Source of the DNA: Bacteroidia bacterium
Lineage (GTDB): Bacteria; Bacteroidota; Bacteroidia; SpSt-205
Assembly (NCBI GenBank): GCA_025059535.1
Contig: JANXCX010000024.1
Span: forward strand, 234,815-298,814
Reading direction: 5' to 3'
Length of the DNA stretch: 64,000 nucleotides
Part shown: piece by piece, positions 17,537 to 27,013 of the stretch
How the letters are laid out: each line of letters opens with the position of its first letter
How positions within the stretch are numbered: position 1 is the stretch's first letter
Notes under the pieces: generated by a model
The model's input: the letters and a program-made list of their open reading frames with translations, nothing else
The model's database searches: none
What the model was told of the DNA's origin: nothing
Translations under genes and position numbers: made by a program

Positions 17537-20074
17537 TTATTCAAAAATCACCTTCATTTCTACGCGTCGGTTACGCGCGCGCCCTTCAGGCGTTGCATTA
17601 GAGGCGATGGGGCGAAGGGGACCAAAATACTCTACTACAAACCGGTGCGCTGAAACTCCCTTGGAGACCAGATAGTTGCGCACGGCCTCTGCCCGCTCTT
17701 TAGAAAGGCGCATGTTATACTCTAATCCGCCCTGGTTATCCGTATGACCAGAGATCTTGAGGTTATAGGTGGGATTTTCCAGCAGAAGATTCGCCAGCGA
17801 GTCTAGGTAAGGGAAGGAGCGGGGGCGGATGATAGCCTTAGCCGTTTCAAACTCTAAGTTGCGGAAGGCCATGTCTAAGATGCGCTTTTGTTCCTTGGGG
17901 ATTTCGGGGCAGCCGCGGTTAGCCCGAGGGCCGGGCGTAAAGGGACAGTCGTCTTCTTTATCTGGCACACCGTCCGAGTCCTGATCTGCGTAAGGGCAGC
18001 CTTTATTATCCGGCGGGCCGGCTTCGGTGGGACAGCGGTCTTGGTTATCAGGCAGACTGTCGCCATCGGAGTCAGGGCAGCCTTGGTAGGCTAAGGGACC
18101 TGGCTGACGTGGGCAGGCATCCTCTTTATCGGGTATCCCATCGCCATCGCTATCGGGACACCCCTTGAAGGCGGCTAAGCCGGCTATCTGAGGGCATTCA
18201 TCGGCTGCATCCGTGATACCGTCGCCATCCGCATCGGGGCAGCCCTTCAAAGCTAGCACGCCCGCTACCTCGGGACATGCATCCTCCTGATCAGGTACGT
18301 TGTCCTCGTCCTTGTCGGGGCAACCTTTGAAGCGGGCTAGGCCAGGCGCCTCCGGACAATTATCCTCATGATCGGGAATGTTATCCCCATCCTTATCGGG
18401 ACAGCCTTGAAGTTTAGCCAAACCGAACTGAACCGGGCAGGTATCCTCCTTATCGGGGATATCGTCGCCATCGGTATCGGGGCAGCCTTGAAACTTAGCC
18501 ACGCCCGGGTCTAAGGGGCAGGCATCGTCCTTATCTGGGATGAGATCACCATCCGAGTCAGCACAGCCCTGATAGGCCCACCAGCCAGGCGTCTTGGGAC
18601 AAAGGTCTTCGCGGTCCGGCACACCGTCCTTATCTCGGTCGCGCGGTACCCCCATAAAAGGTATGCCCAGCTTAAGGATTACATAAAAATCCAGCGTGCG
18701 GATAGCCTTCTGACCTATAAACCACCCAAGGCTATTAGAGCCCACGATTAGGGGACCGAATTTGATAGCAGCGCCCAGCAGTCGCTCCCCCAGACTATTT
18801 ACACTAAATGGCACCCCTACAGTTAGGTAAGGGGTTTCAAAGCGCGGATAGATCGTAAAAGTTTGCGGCATACGCACATGTTCTACCCGCTGGCCCAGAG
18901 GCCAGGTAGCCATGCCCCCCACAAATAACGGGCCTATTAGGTGCCAATCCAGCTGGAAATTCAGGAGCGTCGGTAGTTGCACGAGAAAATTAGGGGCCGA
19001 ATCCTGAATCCCAAAACGGCGTCGGAGCGTATCATTGAAATCACGGACGGAAGAAAACCTCACAGGCCGGATATACCACTCGTGCAGGGTATTCTGAACA
19101 TTGTTCGGATTGATTTCTATCTGATTGCTTAGAGGTCCTTTGACAAAACGCAGGCGTGAGCGAATATCCTGAACCGACACGCCTACCCGTAAGGCATAGC
19201 GCGTGCGATCACGCCGCTCTAACCCAATGTAGCCTTCTGAATCATAGATATGGCGGTCATAGCGCGGGCGAAATTCATACACTATACCAATATCACCCCC
19301 CAAAGAGAATACAGTTTGTTCATCAAGAGGCCGATCGACCAGCTTAGTAATAATATCATAATCTACATTTTGCGCATGACCCCAGTAAAAGCGCGAGCCA
19401 GGCTCTATCGCCAGCGTATCATCGTTATAAAATTGGTAGCGGAAGCGGTATCTATCCACATAGAAGTAGGCCCCGTATATGCCGTGGAGGTATTTCAGCG
19501 TAGCGCCCACTTTGAGAAGATGCGGACCGGTATTGAGCACTACCTGCGCATAGCTTAGGGCTACGTCGTAGTATCCCACGTACCGAAAACTTAGATCGCG
19601 CCCCTCTATCCAGGTATTCCAATAAGGCGGGTACTCCAGCTGTTCGTAGGCCAACTTGGCCAGAATGGGGTCTACGTTTATCAGGCTTATACGATTGCGT
19701 AGGCGTAGGTTCAACGCTAAGGCCGAGGTACGCCCCAGTGTGAGCAAAAAGCTGGGTAGAAGCACCTGATGCTCAAAAAATACCTGCTTCAGGCTGGGAT
19801 CCTGATAGTAGTCCTCAAGGTAAGTCCGCCGAAAGTCGCCGGTATCAGCCAGCTGGCCGTAGTTTAGAAAATCATCCAGCAAACGCCGTTTGAAGCCTAT
19901 GTAGTTATTGGTGAGGTTGAGACTTGTGCCCACCACCACGAGGTCAAATAGATAACGGCTATCGGCTAAGAGAGCAGGGTTGACATGAGCGTTTAAAACA
20001 CCAGCCGAGGGCCCTAAGCTAAAGGGGTAATACTGCTGAGCCCATATAATTACGAAGGCCCCTAAAAGCCCCAT
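17537..20074 (-). CDS. outer-membrane protein with TSP3 calcium-binding repeats and OmpA peptidoglycan-binding domain
   Basis: An 845-residue protein. A signal peptide (ends IIWAQQ) is followed by about 460 residues of beta-strand-rich sequence starting YYPFSLGPSAGVLNAHVNPALL, resembling Bacteroidota outer-membrane barrel families (DUF5723-like). Next come nine thrombospondin type 3 repeats of about 27 residues with the Asp-rich core D.DGD.(I/V)PD..D.CP and a GCP ending. The C-terminal OmpA domain has GHTDNQGGLEYNMRLSKERAEAVRNYL and ends RNRRVEMKVIFE, binding peptidoglycan. It probably tethers the outer membrane to the wall through a calcium-stiffened linker. The start is fixed by TACCTTTG 7 nt upstream. 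Confidence 0.88.
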   Translation of the reverse strand: MGLLGAFVIIWAQQYYPFSLGPSAGVLNAHVNPALLADSRYLFDLVVVGTSLNLTNNYIGFKRRLLDDFLNYGQLADTGDFRRTYLEDYYQDPSLKQVFFEHQVLLPSFLLTLGRTSALALNLRLRNRISLINVDPILAKLAYEQLEYPPYWNTWIEGRDLSFRYVGYYDVALSYAQVVLNTGPHLLKVGATLKYLHGIYGAYFYVDRYRFRYQFYNDDTLAIEPGSRFYWGHAQNVDYDIITKLVDRPLDEQTVFSLGGDIGIVYEFRPRYDRHIYDSEGYIGLERRDRTRYALRVGVSVQDIRSRLRFVKGPLSNQIEINPNNVQNTLHEWYIRPVRFSSVRDFNDTLRRRFGIQDSAPNFLVQLPTLLNFQLDWHLIGPLFVGGMATWPLGQRVEHVRMPQTFTIYPRFETPYLTVGVPFSVNSLGERLLGAAIKFGPLIVGSNSLGWFIGQKAIRTLDFYVILKLGIPFMGVPRDRDKDGVPDREDLCPKTPGWWAYQGCADSDGDLIPDKDDACPLDPGVAKFQGCPDTDGDDIPDKEDTCPVQFGLAKLQGCPDKDGDNIPDHEDNCPEAPGLARFKGCPDKDEDNVPDQEDACPEVAGVLALKGCPDADGDGITDAADECPQIAGLAAFKGCPDSDGDGIPDKEDACPRQPGPLAYQGCPDSDGDSLPDNQDRCPTEAGPPDNKGCPYADQDSDGVPDKEDDCPFTPGPRANRGCPEIPKEQKRILDMAFRNLEFETAKAIIRPRSFPYLDSLANLLLENPTYNLKISGHTDNQGGLEYNMRLSKERAEAVRNYLVSKGVSAHRFVVEYFGPLRPIASNATPEGRARNRRVEMKVIFE
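17905..18650 (-). repeat. nine tandem TSP3-coding repeats (about 81 nt each)
   Basis: Nine copies of a 27-codon unit encode D.DGD.IPD..D.CP.....A..GCP; the first and last copies diverge. On the plus strand the recurring signature is GGGCAGCC or GGACAGCC about every 81 bp. Boundaries are approximate. Confidence 0.85.
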
Positions 20075-20081
20075 AGCTCTG

Positions 20082-20089
20082 CAAAGGTA
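20082..20089 (-). promoter_or_regulatory. -7 promoter element of the OmpA/TSP3 gene
   Basis: Minus strand TACCTTTG, exact TAnnTTTG, 7 nt before ATG 20074. A looser TATGTTTTG (20134-20142) on the plus strand precedes the divergent barrel gene by 7 nt. Confidence 0.55.
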
Positions 20090-20149
20090 GAATTCCTTTT
20101 GGTAGCTGCCCCAGAACCTGTCGGGCGTTAGAATATGTTTTGATTTCTT

Positions 20150-20878
20150 ATGAGGCTTTATAGGTTAGTTGGGCTAGGAGCTTTACTTTGGGGGCAGGTG
20201 GGGCGTCCTTGGCAAATAGGTTTCCAGATTGGTCCAAACATTCCGGCCTACCGGACGACGCAGCACGTAGATAAGGCGGTGACCCTACCGGGCTTTACGG
20301 CTGGCCTTGTTTTACGCTTTCCCCTCGCTGGTCCATTCTACTTTCAGAGCGGCCTATACTTCAATCGCCGCAGGTCCGCCTATCTCCTCACAGAGAGTAC
20401 GCCAGAAGACACCGTGATAGGCCGCCTACGTGAGGAGTACATCGTTCATACTACCAACGATGGCCAACTCACCCTAGCACACCTAGAGCTACCTTGCCTT
20501 TTAGAGTGGAACTTCCTCACGGCGGCCCATGGCCGGTCTTATTTCCTTAGCGGATTTCACTTAGGCTATCTGCTCTATAGCCGTAATGTGGGCACTACGC
20601 GCGTAGCTTTAGAAGGGCTGGATTTCCTACCTCTTTTCGGCTTTCCGCCTCAAACCCGCCTGATCGTAGCCGAAGGCCCAGTGGATAATACGCGCTTACG
20701 CTTTCGCCAGCCAGACCTTGGCGTATGGATGGGCGGCGGCAGCGCCCATAAAATGGGGCCTGGGCAAATGACCTTTGAACTGCGCTTTTTCACCGCCCTC
20801 ATAAACATCCTCCAACGGCCCCTAAATCAGCGGTTCTACAACGGCTCGCTTATGCTTTTGATGGGGTATATCTTCTAG
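20150..20878 (+). CDS. PorT-like outer-membrane beta-barrel protein
   Basis: A 242-residue exported protein: signal peptide MRLYRLVGLGALLWGQ, then alternating aromatic/polar strands (FQIGPNIPAYRTT, GLVLRFPLAGPFYFQSGLYFNRRRSAYLL) ending in a C-terminal aromatic (MLLMGYIF), the usual outer-membrane insertion signal. The G..GPN...Y and Y...GLYF patterns match the PorT-family/outer-membrane barrel domain common in Bacteroidota. PorT itself serves type IX secretion, but this family is large and no specific role can be assigned. It is divergent from the OmpA/TSP3 gene and followed by an MFS gene 9 bp later. Confidence 0.65.
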   Translation: MRLYRLVGLGALLWGQVGRPWQIGFQIGPNIPAYRTTQHVDKAVTLPGFTAGLVLRFPLAGPFYFQSGLYFNRRRSAYLLTESTPEDTVIGRLREEYIVHTTNDGQLTLAHLELPCLLEWNFLTAAHGRSYFLSGFHLGYLLYSRNVGTTRVALEGLDFLPLFGFPPQTRLIVAEGPVDNTRLRFRQPDLGVWMGGGSAHKMGPGQMTFELRFFTALINILQRPLNQRFYNGSLMLLMGYIF

Positions 20879-20887
20879 CCCAGTCGC

Positions 20888-22309
20888 ATGGCTGCCTCTC
20901 AGAATGCCAGAGCGATATATTACACGCTGGGGGGGGTACTAACAGGCCTCTTTTTAGCCGCCTTGGACCAGACGATTGTAGCAATAGGGCTGCCTACTAT
21001 TTTGGCTGATTTAGGGGGCGAAAAGTGGTATGGCTGGGTAGGAGTGATGTATCTGGCGGGAAGCACCTTAGCGGCACCGCTTACGGGCCGCCTAGTGGAG
21101 ATTTTTCCGCGCCGCCCTATCCTACTGAGCGCCCTAAGTCTATTTGGCTTGGGCTCTCTCCTGTGCGGCCTTGCCAACCATTTTGGTCTCCTCTTGATAT
21201 TTCGGTTTATTCAGGGCTCAGGCGGCGGCGCCCTATTTACTTTAGCCTTCACGACGCTGGCCTGGTTCTTCCCCCCGCGCCAGCGCAGCCGCTGGTCCGC
21301 CCTAATCGGCATACTTTTCGGAACGGCCTCCGCTATAGGTCCCCTCTTAGGTGGCTACCTCACCCAGCACTTAGGCTGGCAATGGCTCTTTTGGATTAAC
21401 CTACCTTTTCTCCTCTTGGGCCTGTATTTTATCTATCGCTATCTACCAGAGGAAGGGCCCTTTACGCCAGCCCCGCTTGATGTAGGTGGGCTGGTGCGTC
21501 TGGCAGGTTGGAGCCTACCCCTGCTACTCACCTTTTCCCTCTGGAACCTCTACGGTACGGCGGCTTTCCTTCCCAGCCTAGGGCTACTAAGCGTAGCCCT
21601 TCTCAGCCTTTACCTATGGATCAGATATGAGGCACGCCATCCCAGCCCACTTTTTGAGCTTCGGCTGGTGCGCGTGCCTACTTTCCGCCATGCGGCCGTG
21701 AGCGGCTTTTTATTCAGCGCCATTTTTTTAGGCGGCGTTACTTTTTTACCGCTTTACCTTCAGCGGGTTTTAGGCCTTGCGCCAGCTCAAAGTGGGCTCT
21801 GGCTTCTTACCTTTACCCTTGGAGCGATGGTAAGCATAGGCCTTGTAGGCGCATGGGTAAGCCGCAGCGGACGCTATAAGCCCCTCCTTCTTGGCGCTAA
21901 TATACTTCTTGCGATTTTGCTAGCGTTTGCGGCGGTGGCCTTGCCTCTTACCTATCGCACTTGGACTCTACCAGCAGCTATGATTGGAGCCGGGGCGGCC
22001 TTAGGTCCCTTTCAAGCCCTACTCAGCGTGATAGGCCAGAATGATGTGCCTTTGGAACGGATTGGCTCTGCTACCAGTGCGCTTCAGTTCATGCGCCAAA
22101 TGGGCGGTACGATAGGGCTGGCTTTCCTAAATACCCTTTATGGCTTAGGGAGTGCGGAAGGGCACATCGCCCGCGGCCTGCAGTGGGTCTTTGGCGGTAG
22201 TGTGGTTCTGGCGCTCCTACTCGGCCTTAGCGTCGCCCAACTCCCGGGGGGACGGCTCCGCACCCGTCATCTGGAAGCAGACCCTACCCGACACCCCCTC
22301 CCAGAATAA
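20888..22309 (+). CDS. MFS drug:H+ antiporter, DHA2 (14-TMS) family
   Basis: A 473-residue integral membrane protein with about 14 hydrophobic helices. The N-terminus has LAALDQTIVAIGLPTILADLGG, motif D1 of the DHA2 family (EmrB/QacA), and the loop GRLVEIFPRRPILL matches MFS motif A. IGPLLGGYLTQHLGWQWLFWINLPF is the conserved motif C region. It probably exports amphiphilic compounds by proton antiport; substrate is unknown and no EmrA-type partner is adjacent. The last 43 bp overlap the convergent glycosyltransferase gene. Confidence 0.9.
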   Translation: MAASQNARAIYYTLGGVLTGLFLAALDQTIVAIGLPTILADLGGEKWYGWVGVMYLAGSTLAAPLTGRLVEIFPRRPILLSALSLFGLGSLLCGLANHFGLLLIFRFIQGSGGGALFTLAFTTLAWFFPPRQRSRWSALIGILFGTASAIGPLLGGYLTQHLGWQWLFWINLPFLLLGLYFIYRYLPEEGPFTPAPLDVGGLVRLAGWSLPLLLTFSLWNLYGTAAFLPSLGLLSVALLSLYLWIRYEARHPSPLFELRLVRVPTFRHAAVSGFLFSAIFLGGVTFLPLYLQRVLGLAPAQSGLWLLTFTLGAMVSIGLVGAWVSRSGRYKPLLLGANILLAILLAFAAVALPLTYRTWTLPAAMIGAGAALGPFQALLSVIGQNDVPLERIGSATSALQFMRQMGGTIGLAFLNTLYGLGSAEGHIARGLQWVFGGSVVLALLLGLSVAQLPGGRLRTRHLEADPTRHPLPE

Positions 22310-23934
22310 AACCTTTGCCGGTCCAACTCTAAAAATACATACCCGCCCTCCTGGCTAATTACGTGAAGGGGATACGCCTCTAAAAAAGGCTTATAGCGAT
22401 CTACCCGACTGACGAAATAGTAGGCAAATGGCAAATCAGCTTCCCCCTTTAGGAGGAGGGTCTGAAAGGCCTCCACATCTTTGGTAAGATGGGGAGAGGT
22501 GTGGGGGTACATATTCCCATAAAAGAAGGTTATCGCCGTGCGGAAGCCTAAGGGCCACACGAGAGCCCCTTCACGGGCCTTAGCTTCGGTAAAGGCGCGC
22601 AGTGGCCCCTGCGTATAGGCTTCTATGCGCGGGGCAAAGCTGCTAAGAGCTAGAATTTCCCAAATTATGAGCACAATACCTAAACCGAATAGACGCTGAT
22701 GGGGCTTAATTGATAAAAGGCTTATAAGGGAGATACCGGCTATTAGAAGAATTCCCATCCACCCTTCGCTTCCTTGCCAGTTGAGAGGGGTATTTTGAAG
22801 AGCGGCTTGGGCGAAGGGGTCTCGGATCAGCCCTTCCCAAAGGTGGCGCTGGGTCATGAGCCAGCCTAGAAGTACGGTGCAAAAGCCTAAAAGAATTCCC
22901 CCGGCGGCTACGCTTGGCCAGCCCCAGCGCCGAAGCCAGCCCTGCTCCTCCTGTCCCACCCGCGCGCCTAAGTAGGCAATTCCATAGTAGGCCAGAGAGG
23001 AGTAATGGATAATTTTCGTTTGCACGAGGCTAAATAGGAGTATGGTCCAGCCGGTGAGAAAGAGAAGCCCTTGAGCGGGCAGGGGGAAGTGGCGCAGGTG
23101 CCAACCGCGCAAGGCCCAGACAGAAGCGGGAAACATGCCTACCAGAAGCACGACGAGGTGATAGTACCAGGGGCCTTTGTGGCCGCCAAAAGGTCGCAGG
23201 AAAAGCCCCAGCTGATAGTCCCAGAAGTCGCGCAGGACGCCAGCTTTGCCGCTTAAGGTCATGGCCACCAGCCAGCCGCCCACAAGGAGAAGATAGGGAA
23301 CAATTGCCCCAAGGGCCACCCGAAAGCCCGCTCTTATTTTACGCCGCCACACCCCTACGCTAGCCACGGCTAGGGCAGGCAAACCCAACCCCACAGGCCC
23401 TTTTACCAGTGTGGCCAGGCCAGTAAGCACCCCGAAGGTTATCCCCGCGCGCAAAGGGGAAGAGACCAAGCCTTGAACCCCCACTACGGTAGCTAAAAGC
23501 ATAAGGAGATTGAAAGTGGGGTCTATAATCGCACTGCGCGCATAGAAGGAGGGAAGCAGCGAAATGGCATACAAAAAGAGCCAGGTCAGTCCGAATACCT
23601 CACCGTGCCAGCGCGCGCCTAGCCTAAAGAGCATAGCAAGCGTTAGCCCCCCTACTACGATATTCGGAAAGCGTGCGCCAAAGCTTCCTACCCCCCATAG
23701 GTCAAAGCTGAGCGACTGCAGCCAGAAGAACCCCGGCGGCTTCTCCCAAAAGGGTAAAAAAGCCATCTGCGCATAGAAATAATTGCGTGTTACCCACATC
23801 TCTCGGCTGCATTCGGCGTAGGTGGTCTCATCTAGGTCAAAGAGGGGAACTCGCCCAATTCCAATTAGCCAGAAAAGCGGAAAGAACAAGACGAGAATAA
23901 AGGCTATTCTACGGATGTGCCGGCGCGAGGACAT
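22267..23934 (-). CDS. family 39 (ArnT/PMT-like) membrane glycosyltransferase
   Basis: A 555-residue polytopic protein. The first periplasmic loop has the catalytic-type acidic motif LFDLDETTYAECSREM (about 32-47) and EKPPGFFWLQ (about 64-73), both characteristic of ArnT-like GT-C glycosyltransferases that use polyprenyl-phosphate sugars. About 11-12 hydrophobic helices follow, then a C-terminal soluble part (about 440-555). It probably transfers a sugar to a lipid or protein on the periplasmic side. The start lies inside asd (26-bp overlap), so it belongs to the recA-asd transcription unit. Confidence 0.83.
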   Translation of the reverse strand: MSSRRHIRRIAFILVLFFPLFWLIGIGRVPLFDLDETTYAECSREMWVTRNYFYAQMAFLPFWEKPPGFFWLQSLSFDLWGVGSFGARFPNIVVGGLTLAMLFRLGARWHGEVFGLTWLFLYAISLLPSFYARSAIIDPTFNLLMLLATVVGVQGLVSSPLRAGITFGVLTGLATLVKGPVGLGLPALAVASVGVWRRKIRAGFRVALGAIVPYLLLVGGWLVAMTLSGKAGVLRDFWDYQLGLFLRPFGGHKGPWYYHLVVLLVGMFPASVWALRGWHLRHFPLPAQGLLFLTGWTILLFSLVQTKIIHYSSLAYYGIAYLGARVGQEEQGWLRRWGWPSVAAGGILLGFCTVLLGWLMTQRHLWEGLIRDPFAQAALQNTPLNWQGSEGWMGILLIAGISLISLLSIKPHQRLFGLGIVLIIWEILALSSFAPRIEAYTQGPLRAFTEAKAREGALVWPLGFRTAITFFYGNMYPHTSPHLTKDVEAFQTLLLKGEADLPFAYYFVSRVDRYKPFLEAYPLHVISQEGGYVFLELDRQRFYSGRGCRVGSASR

Positions 23935-24898
23935 GCTGGGCGATTTGCAGAGCGTTAGTAGCAGCCCCCTTACGGAGATTGTCTGCTACGATCCAGAGGT
24001 TTAGGCCGTTGGGGTGAGAAGTATCGCGACGCAGCCGCCCCACAAATACCTTATCTTGCCCGCCTACATAGCGCGGCATGGGGTAATAGGCGCGCGCCGG
24101 TTCGTCTTGTAGGATTATACCCGGGGCTTCGGCAAGTAAGGCCCGCACCCTCTCTAGCGGGGCCGCCTCTTTGAGGGTAACATTTACGCTCACGCTATGG
24201 CCACCTAGAACAGGCACACGTACGGCTGTAGCCGTAATGGCCAAATCAGGGAGAGCTAGGATTTTGCGCGACTCGCGGATAATTTTCCACTCCTCCCGCG
24301 TATAGCCCTCTTCGGTGAATTCGTCGCACTGGGGTAGGCAGTTGAGGTCTATGGGGTGTGGGTAGGGGGTAAAGGGCGGCGTGCGCCCTTCGCGTTCGGC
24401 GAGAAGCTGGGCCACGCCCTTTTGGCCCGTGCCCGTTACGGCTTGATAGGTAGAAACCACGACGCGCTCCAATCCAAATTCCCGCGCTAGCGGCGCTAAG
24501 ACTACCACTAGTTGGATAGTAGTACAATTCGGATTAGCGATAAGGCGATGGCCCTGCACGCAGGCCATATTTACTTCGGGCACTACTAAGGGCACATCAG
24601 GCTCAAGCCGCCAAGCGGAGGAGTTATCTATTACCAGGCAGCCTTTTTCCACGAACTTTTTCGCCCAGGCTGCACTTACTGTGGCCCCTGCGGAGAAAAA
24701 GACTAAATCTAATGGCAGCTCCAGCAGCGCCTCTATGGGAAGGACTTCCAGGCTGCCCCCACGAAAGGGCAGCTTTTTCCCTACCGAAGCGGGCGAAGCC
24801 GCCGCATACACTTCCGCTCGGTCAAAGCCAAAAAGCGGGAGAGCCTGTAAAAACGTACGACCTACCAGCCCCGTAGCCCCTACTAGGCCGATTCGCAT
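23909..24898 (-). CDS. asd: aspartate-semialdehyde dehydrogenase
   Basis: A 329-residue enzyme making aspartate semialdehyde from aspartyl phosphate with NADPH, for lysine/diaminopimelate, threonine and methionine synthesis. The NADP-binding motif is GLVGATGLVGRTFLQ (4-18). The catalytic cysteine is in ANPNCTTIQL (Cys125). The conserved histidine region is VRVPVLGGHSVSVNVTL, and YVGGQDKVFVGRLRRD lies near the C-terminus. Length is standard for the bacterial family. It starts 12 bp after recA, suggesting co-transcription. Confidence 0.95.
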   Translation of the reverse strand: MRIGLVGATGLVGRTFLQALPLFGFDRAEVYAAASPASVGKKLPFRGGSLEVLPIEALLELPLDLVFFSAGATVSAAWAKKFVEKGCLVIDNSSAWRLEPDVPLVVPEVNMACVQGHRLIANPNCTTIQLVVVLAPLAREFGLERVVVSTYQAVTGTGQKGVAQLLAEREGRTPPFTPYPHPIDLNCLPQCDEFTEEGYTREEWKIIRESRKILALPDLAITATAVRVPVLGGHSVSVNVTLKEAAPLERVRALLAEAPGIILQDEPARAYYPMPRYVGGQDKVFVGRLRRDTSHPNGLNLWIVADNLRKGAATNALQIAQHVLAPAHP

Positions 24899-24910
24899 GA
24901 GGCGCCCCTC

Positions 24911-25987
24911 TTATTCTGGTTCTAAGCCAAAGTCCTCTATCGGTGAAGCGGCTACCTGTAAATCACTGGCCTGAAGGAGAAGGGGCCGAATCTGCGTCTC
25001 CAGCTCCCCAGTTAGCTCGGGATGGTCCCGCAGAAAGGTGCGCAGGTTCTCGCGCCCTTGGGCTAGGCGCTGCCCTTTATAGCTGAACCACGAGCCCGCC
25101 TTCTGAATCACGCCCAGTTGCACGCCAAGGTCTATTATCTCGCCTATTTTTGAAATACCTTCGCCATAGAGAATGTCAAATTCAGCAGATTTGAAGGGGG
25201 GGGCTACTTTGTTTTTGACTACTTTTACGCGTACGCGGTGTCCGATTATATCGGCGCCTTCTTTGATGGCGGCGATGCGGCGCACATCCAGCCGCACCGA
25301 GGCATAGAACTTAAGCGCATTACCGCCCGTAGTCGTTTCGGTAGGGCCATACATGGCCATACCCCCAATTTTTTCCCGTAGCTGGTTGATGAAGATAGCG
25401 ATGCAGCGGGTTTTAGAAATGCTGGCGGTCAGCTTACGCAGGGCCTGCGACATAAGGCGCGCTTGAAGGCCCATTTTAGCATCGCCCATTTCACCTTCCA
25501 GCTCCGCCTTGGGTACAAGGGCCGCTACCGAATCTATAACTACCACCTCTACCGCTCCTGACCGAATAAGTGAGTCCGCGATTTCTAGCGCCTGTTCCCC
25601 ATAATCCGGCTGGGAAATAATTAGGAGATGCGTGTTGATACCTAACTTTTGGGCGTAGAGGGGGTCAAAGGCGTGCTCGGCATCAATAAAAGCGGCTACG
25701 CCACCTTGTTTATTGGCCTCAGCGATCGCATGGAGAGCCAGCGTAGTCTTGCCCGAAGCCTCGGGACCATAGATTTCTACAATGCGCCCGCGCGGCAGCC
25801 CACCTACCCCTAACGCCGCATCTAAAGCCAGCGAACCCGTAGAGATAACCTCTATACTCTGATCGCCGCGTTCATCCAAGCGCATTACGGCGCCTTTTCC
25901 GTACTCCTTTTCTAATCGCTGGAGCGTAGCTTGAAGGATTTTATGACGCTCTTCGGCGGAGGGAGCGGCATTCTTGTCGGCGCTCAT
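24911..25987 (-). CDS. recA: recombinase RecA
   Basis: A 358-residue RecA for homologous recombination and SOS co-protease activity. Walker A is GPEASGKTT (74-82), followed by [18 protein letters not shown]; Walker B is [22 protein letters not shown], and loop L2 contains [31 protein letters not shown]. The C-terminus is acidic ([10 protein letters not shown]). Its ATG is 15 bp from the ATG of the divergent FAH gene, inside an overlapping palindromic promoter. No LexA-type box separate from that palindrome is visible. Confidence 0.97.
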   Translation of the reverse strand: MSADKNAAPSAEERHKILQATLQRLEKEYGKGAVMRLDERGDQSIEVISTGSLALDAALGVGGLPRGRIVEIYGPEASGKTTLALHAIAEANKQGGVAAFIDAEHAFDPLYAQKLGINTHLLIISQPDYGEQALEIADSLIRSGAVEVVVIDSVAALVPKAELEGEMGDAKMGLQARLMSQALRKLTASISKTRCIAIFINQLREKIGGMAMYGPTETTTGGNALKFYASVRLDVRRIAAIKEGADIIGHRVRVKVVKNKVAPPFKSAEFDILYGEGISKIGEIIDLGVQLGVIQKAGSWFSYKGQRLAQGRENLRTFLRDHPELTGELETQIRPLLLQASDLQVAASPIEDFGLEPE

Positions 25988-26005
25988 ATCTTTGCCAAAG
26001 GTATG
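25985..26005. promoter_or_regulatory. overlapping divergent promoters of recA and the FAH gene in one palindrome
   Basis: The 21-bp segment starts with CATATCTTTG and ends with CAAAGGTATG. It is a palindrome apart from the centre and one base pair per arm. Plus strand 25987-25994 is TATCTTTG and minus strand 26003-25996 is TACCTTTG; both are exact TAnnTTTG elements, each 8 nt before its own ATG. The first base of each element is also the first base of the other gene's start codon. The two genes therefore cannot be initiated freely at the same time. Confidence 0.65.
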
Positions 26006-26995
26006 AAGTTTGTACGCTTTGTGTGGCAGGGGGAGGTAGCTTTAGGCCTACTTAGTCGGGATGAGCAGTTTGTCCTATCGCTAACGGCCGTGGCGCGTGT
26101 TACGGGTCGGGATTTCCCTTTCACCACTTTAGAGCAGTATTTAGCCTATCGGCTGCCCTATGAAGCATGGGTAGAATGGATAGCCCGCCGCTATCATGAA
26201 CGGGGAGATTTTGAGGAGCTTCAAGTGCCCTATGCGGTGGTACGGATACTTTCGCCCTTAGCTCAGCCTCCTACGCTACGGGACGGATATGCCTTCCGCC
26301 AGCATGTGGAAGCCGCCCGACGCAGCCGCGGCCTGCCCATGGTACCTGAGTTTGACCAGTTTCCCGTATTCTACTTTTCCAATCCCTTTGCCGTTACAGG
26401 GCCGGGCCCCATTTATGTGGAGGAGCGCCATTTAGAAAAGTTGGACTTTGAGTTAGAGGTGGCGGTAGTATTGGGCAAGTCGGGGCGCAATATTCCGGCA
26501 CAGCGGGCCGATGAATATATTTTCGGCTACCTTCTAATGAATGATTGGAGCGCACGCGCGCTCCAGGCAGCGGAAATGAAGCTAAATCTGGGCCCAGCTA
26601 AAGGTAAGGACTTCGCTACGAGTCTGGGGCCGTGGGTAGTTACGCCGGACGAGCTGGCGCCCTATGAGACGGCTCCGCCGTCGGGCCACGTTGGCCGTAC
26701 TTACCGAATCGCTCTTCAAGCGGAGCTCAATAACCAGCCAATTAGCTACGGTTACCTTTCGGATATGAGTTGGACTTTTGCGGAGATCCTTGAGCGCGTA
26801 AGCTATGGAGTGGAGGTGCGCCCGGGTGAGGTGATTGGGTCAGGTACCGTAGGTACAGGCTGCCTTCTGGAAATCAATAGTACGCGCCGGCTAGAGGACC
26901 CTACCGCCACCGAAAGGTGGCTTCAAGTAGGCGATGAGGTGCTTCTCATCGGCCAAGAGCTGGGCATGCTCCGCAATACGATTTGCCGGGCTTAA
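26003..26995 (+). CDS. fumarylacetoacetate hydrolase family protein
   Basis: A 330-residue enzyme of the FAH family, which cleaves or decarboxylates 2-oxo/1,3-diketo acids with Mg2+. The catalytic domain has [17 protein letters not shown] with metal-binding Glu residues, then [30 protein letters not shown] and [13 protein letters not shown], the canonical order. The N-terminal 90 residues are the less conserved cap. The start was put at ATG 26003 because the promoter lies 8 nt upstream; the frame stays open further upstream across recA. It might serve tyrosine catabolism, but no partner is nearby. Confidence 0.85.
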   Translation: MKFVRFVWQGEVALGLLSRDEQFVLSLTAVARVTGRDFPFTTLEQYLAYRLPYEAWVEWIARRYHERGDFEELQVPYAVVRILSPLAQPPTLRDGYAFRQHVEAARRSRGLPMVPEFDQFPVFYFSNPFAVTGPGPIYVEERHLEKLDFELEVAVVLGKSGRNIPAQRADEYIFGYLLMNDWSARALQAAEMKLNLGPAKGKDFATSLGPWVVTPDELAPYETAPPSGHVGRTYRIALQAELNNQPISYGYLSDMSWTFAEILERVSYGVEVRPGEVIGSGTVGTGCLLEINSTRRLEDPTATERWLQVGDEVLLIGQELGMLRNTICRA

Positions 26996-26997
26996 GG

Positions 26998-27005
26998 TAT
27001 TTTTG
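26998..27005 (+). promoter_or_regulatory. -7 promoter element of gcvH
   Basis: TATTTTTG, exact TAnnTTTG, begins 2 nt after the stop of the FAH gene and ends 8 nt before the gcvH ATG. Confidence 0.5.
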
Positions 27006-27013
27006 CTCAGTTC

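Noticed and set aside
25931..26002. Upstream start for the FAH gene at 25931
   Set aside because: The extra residues are encoded inside recA on the opposite strand and precede a promoter element; the ATG at 26003 gives a normal family length.
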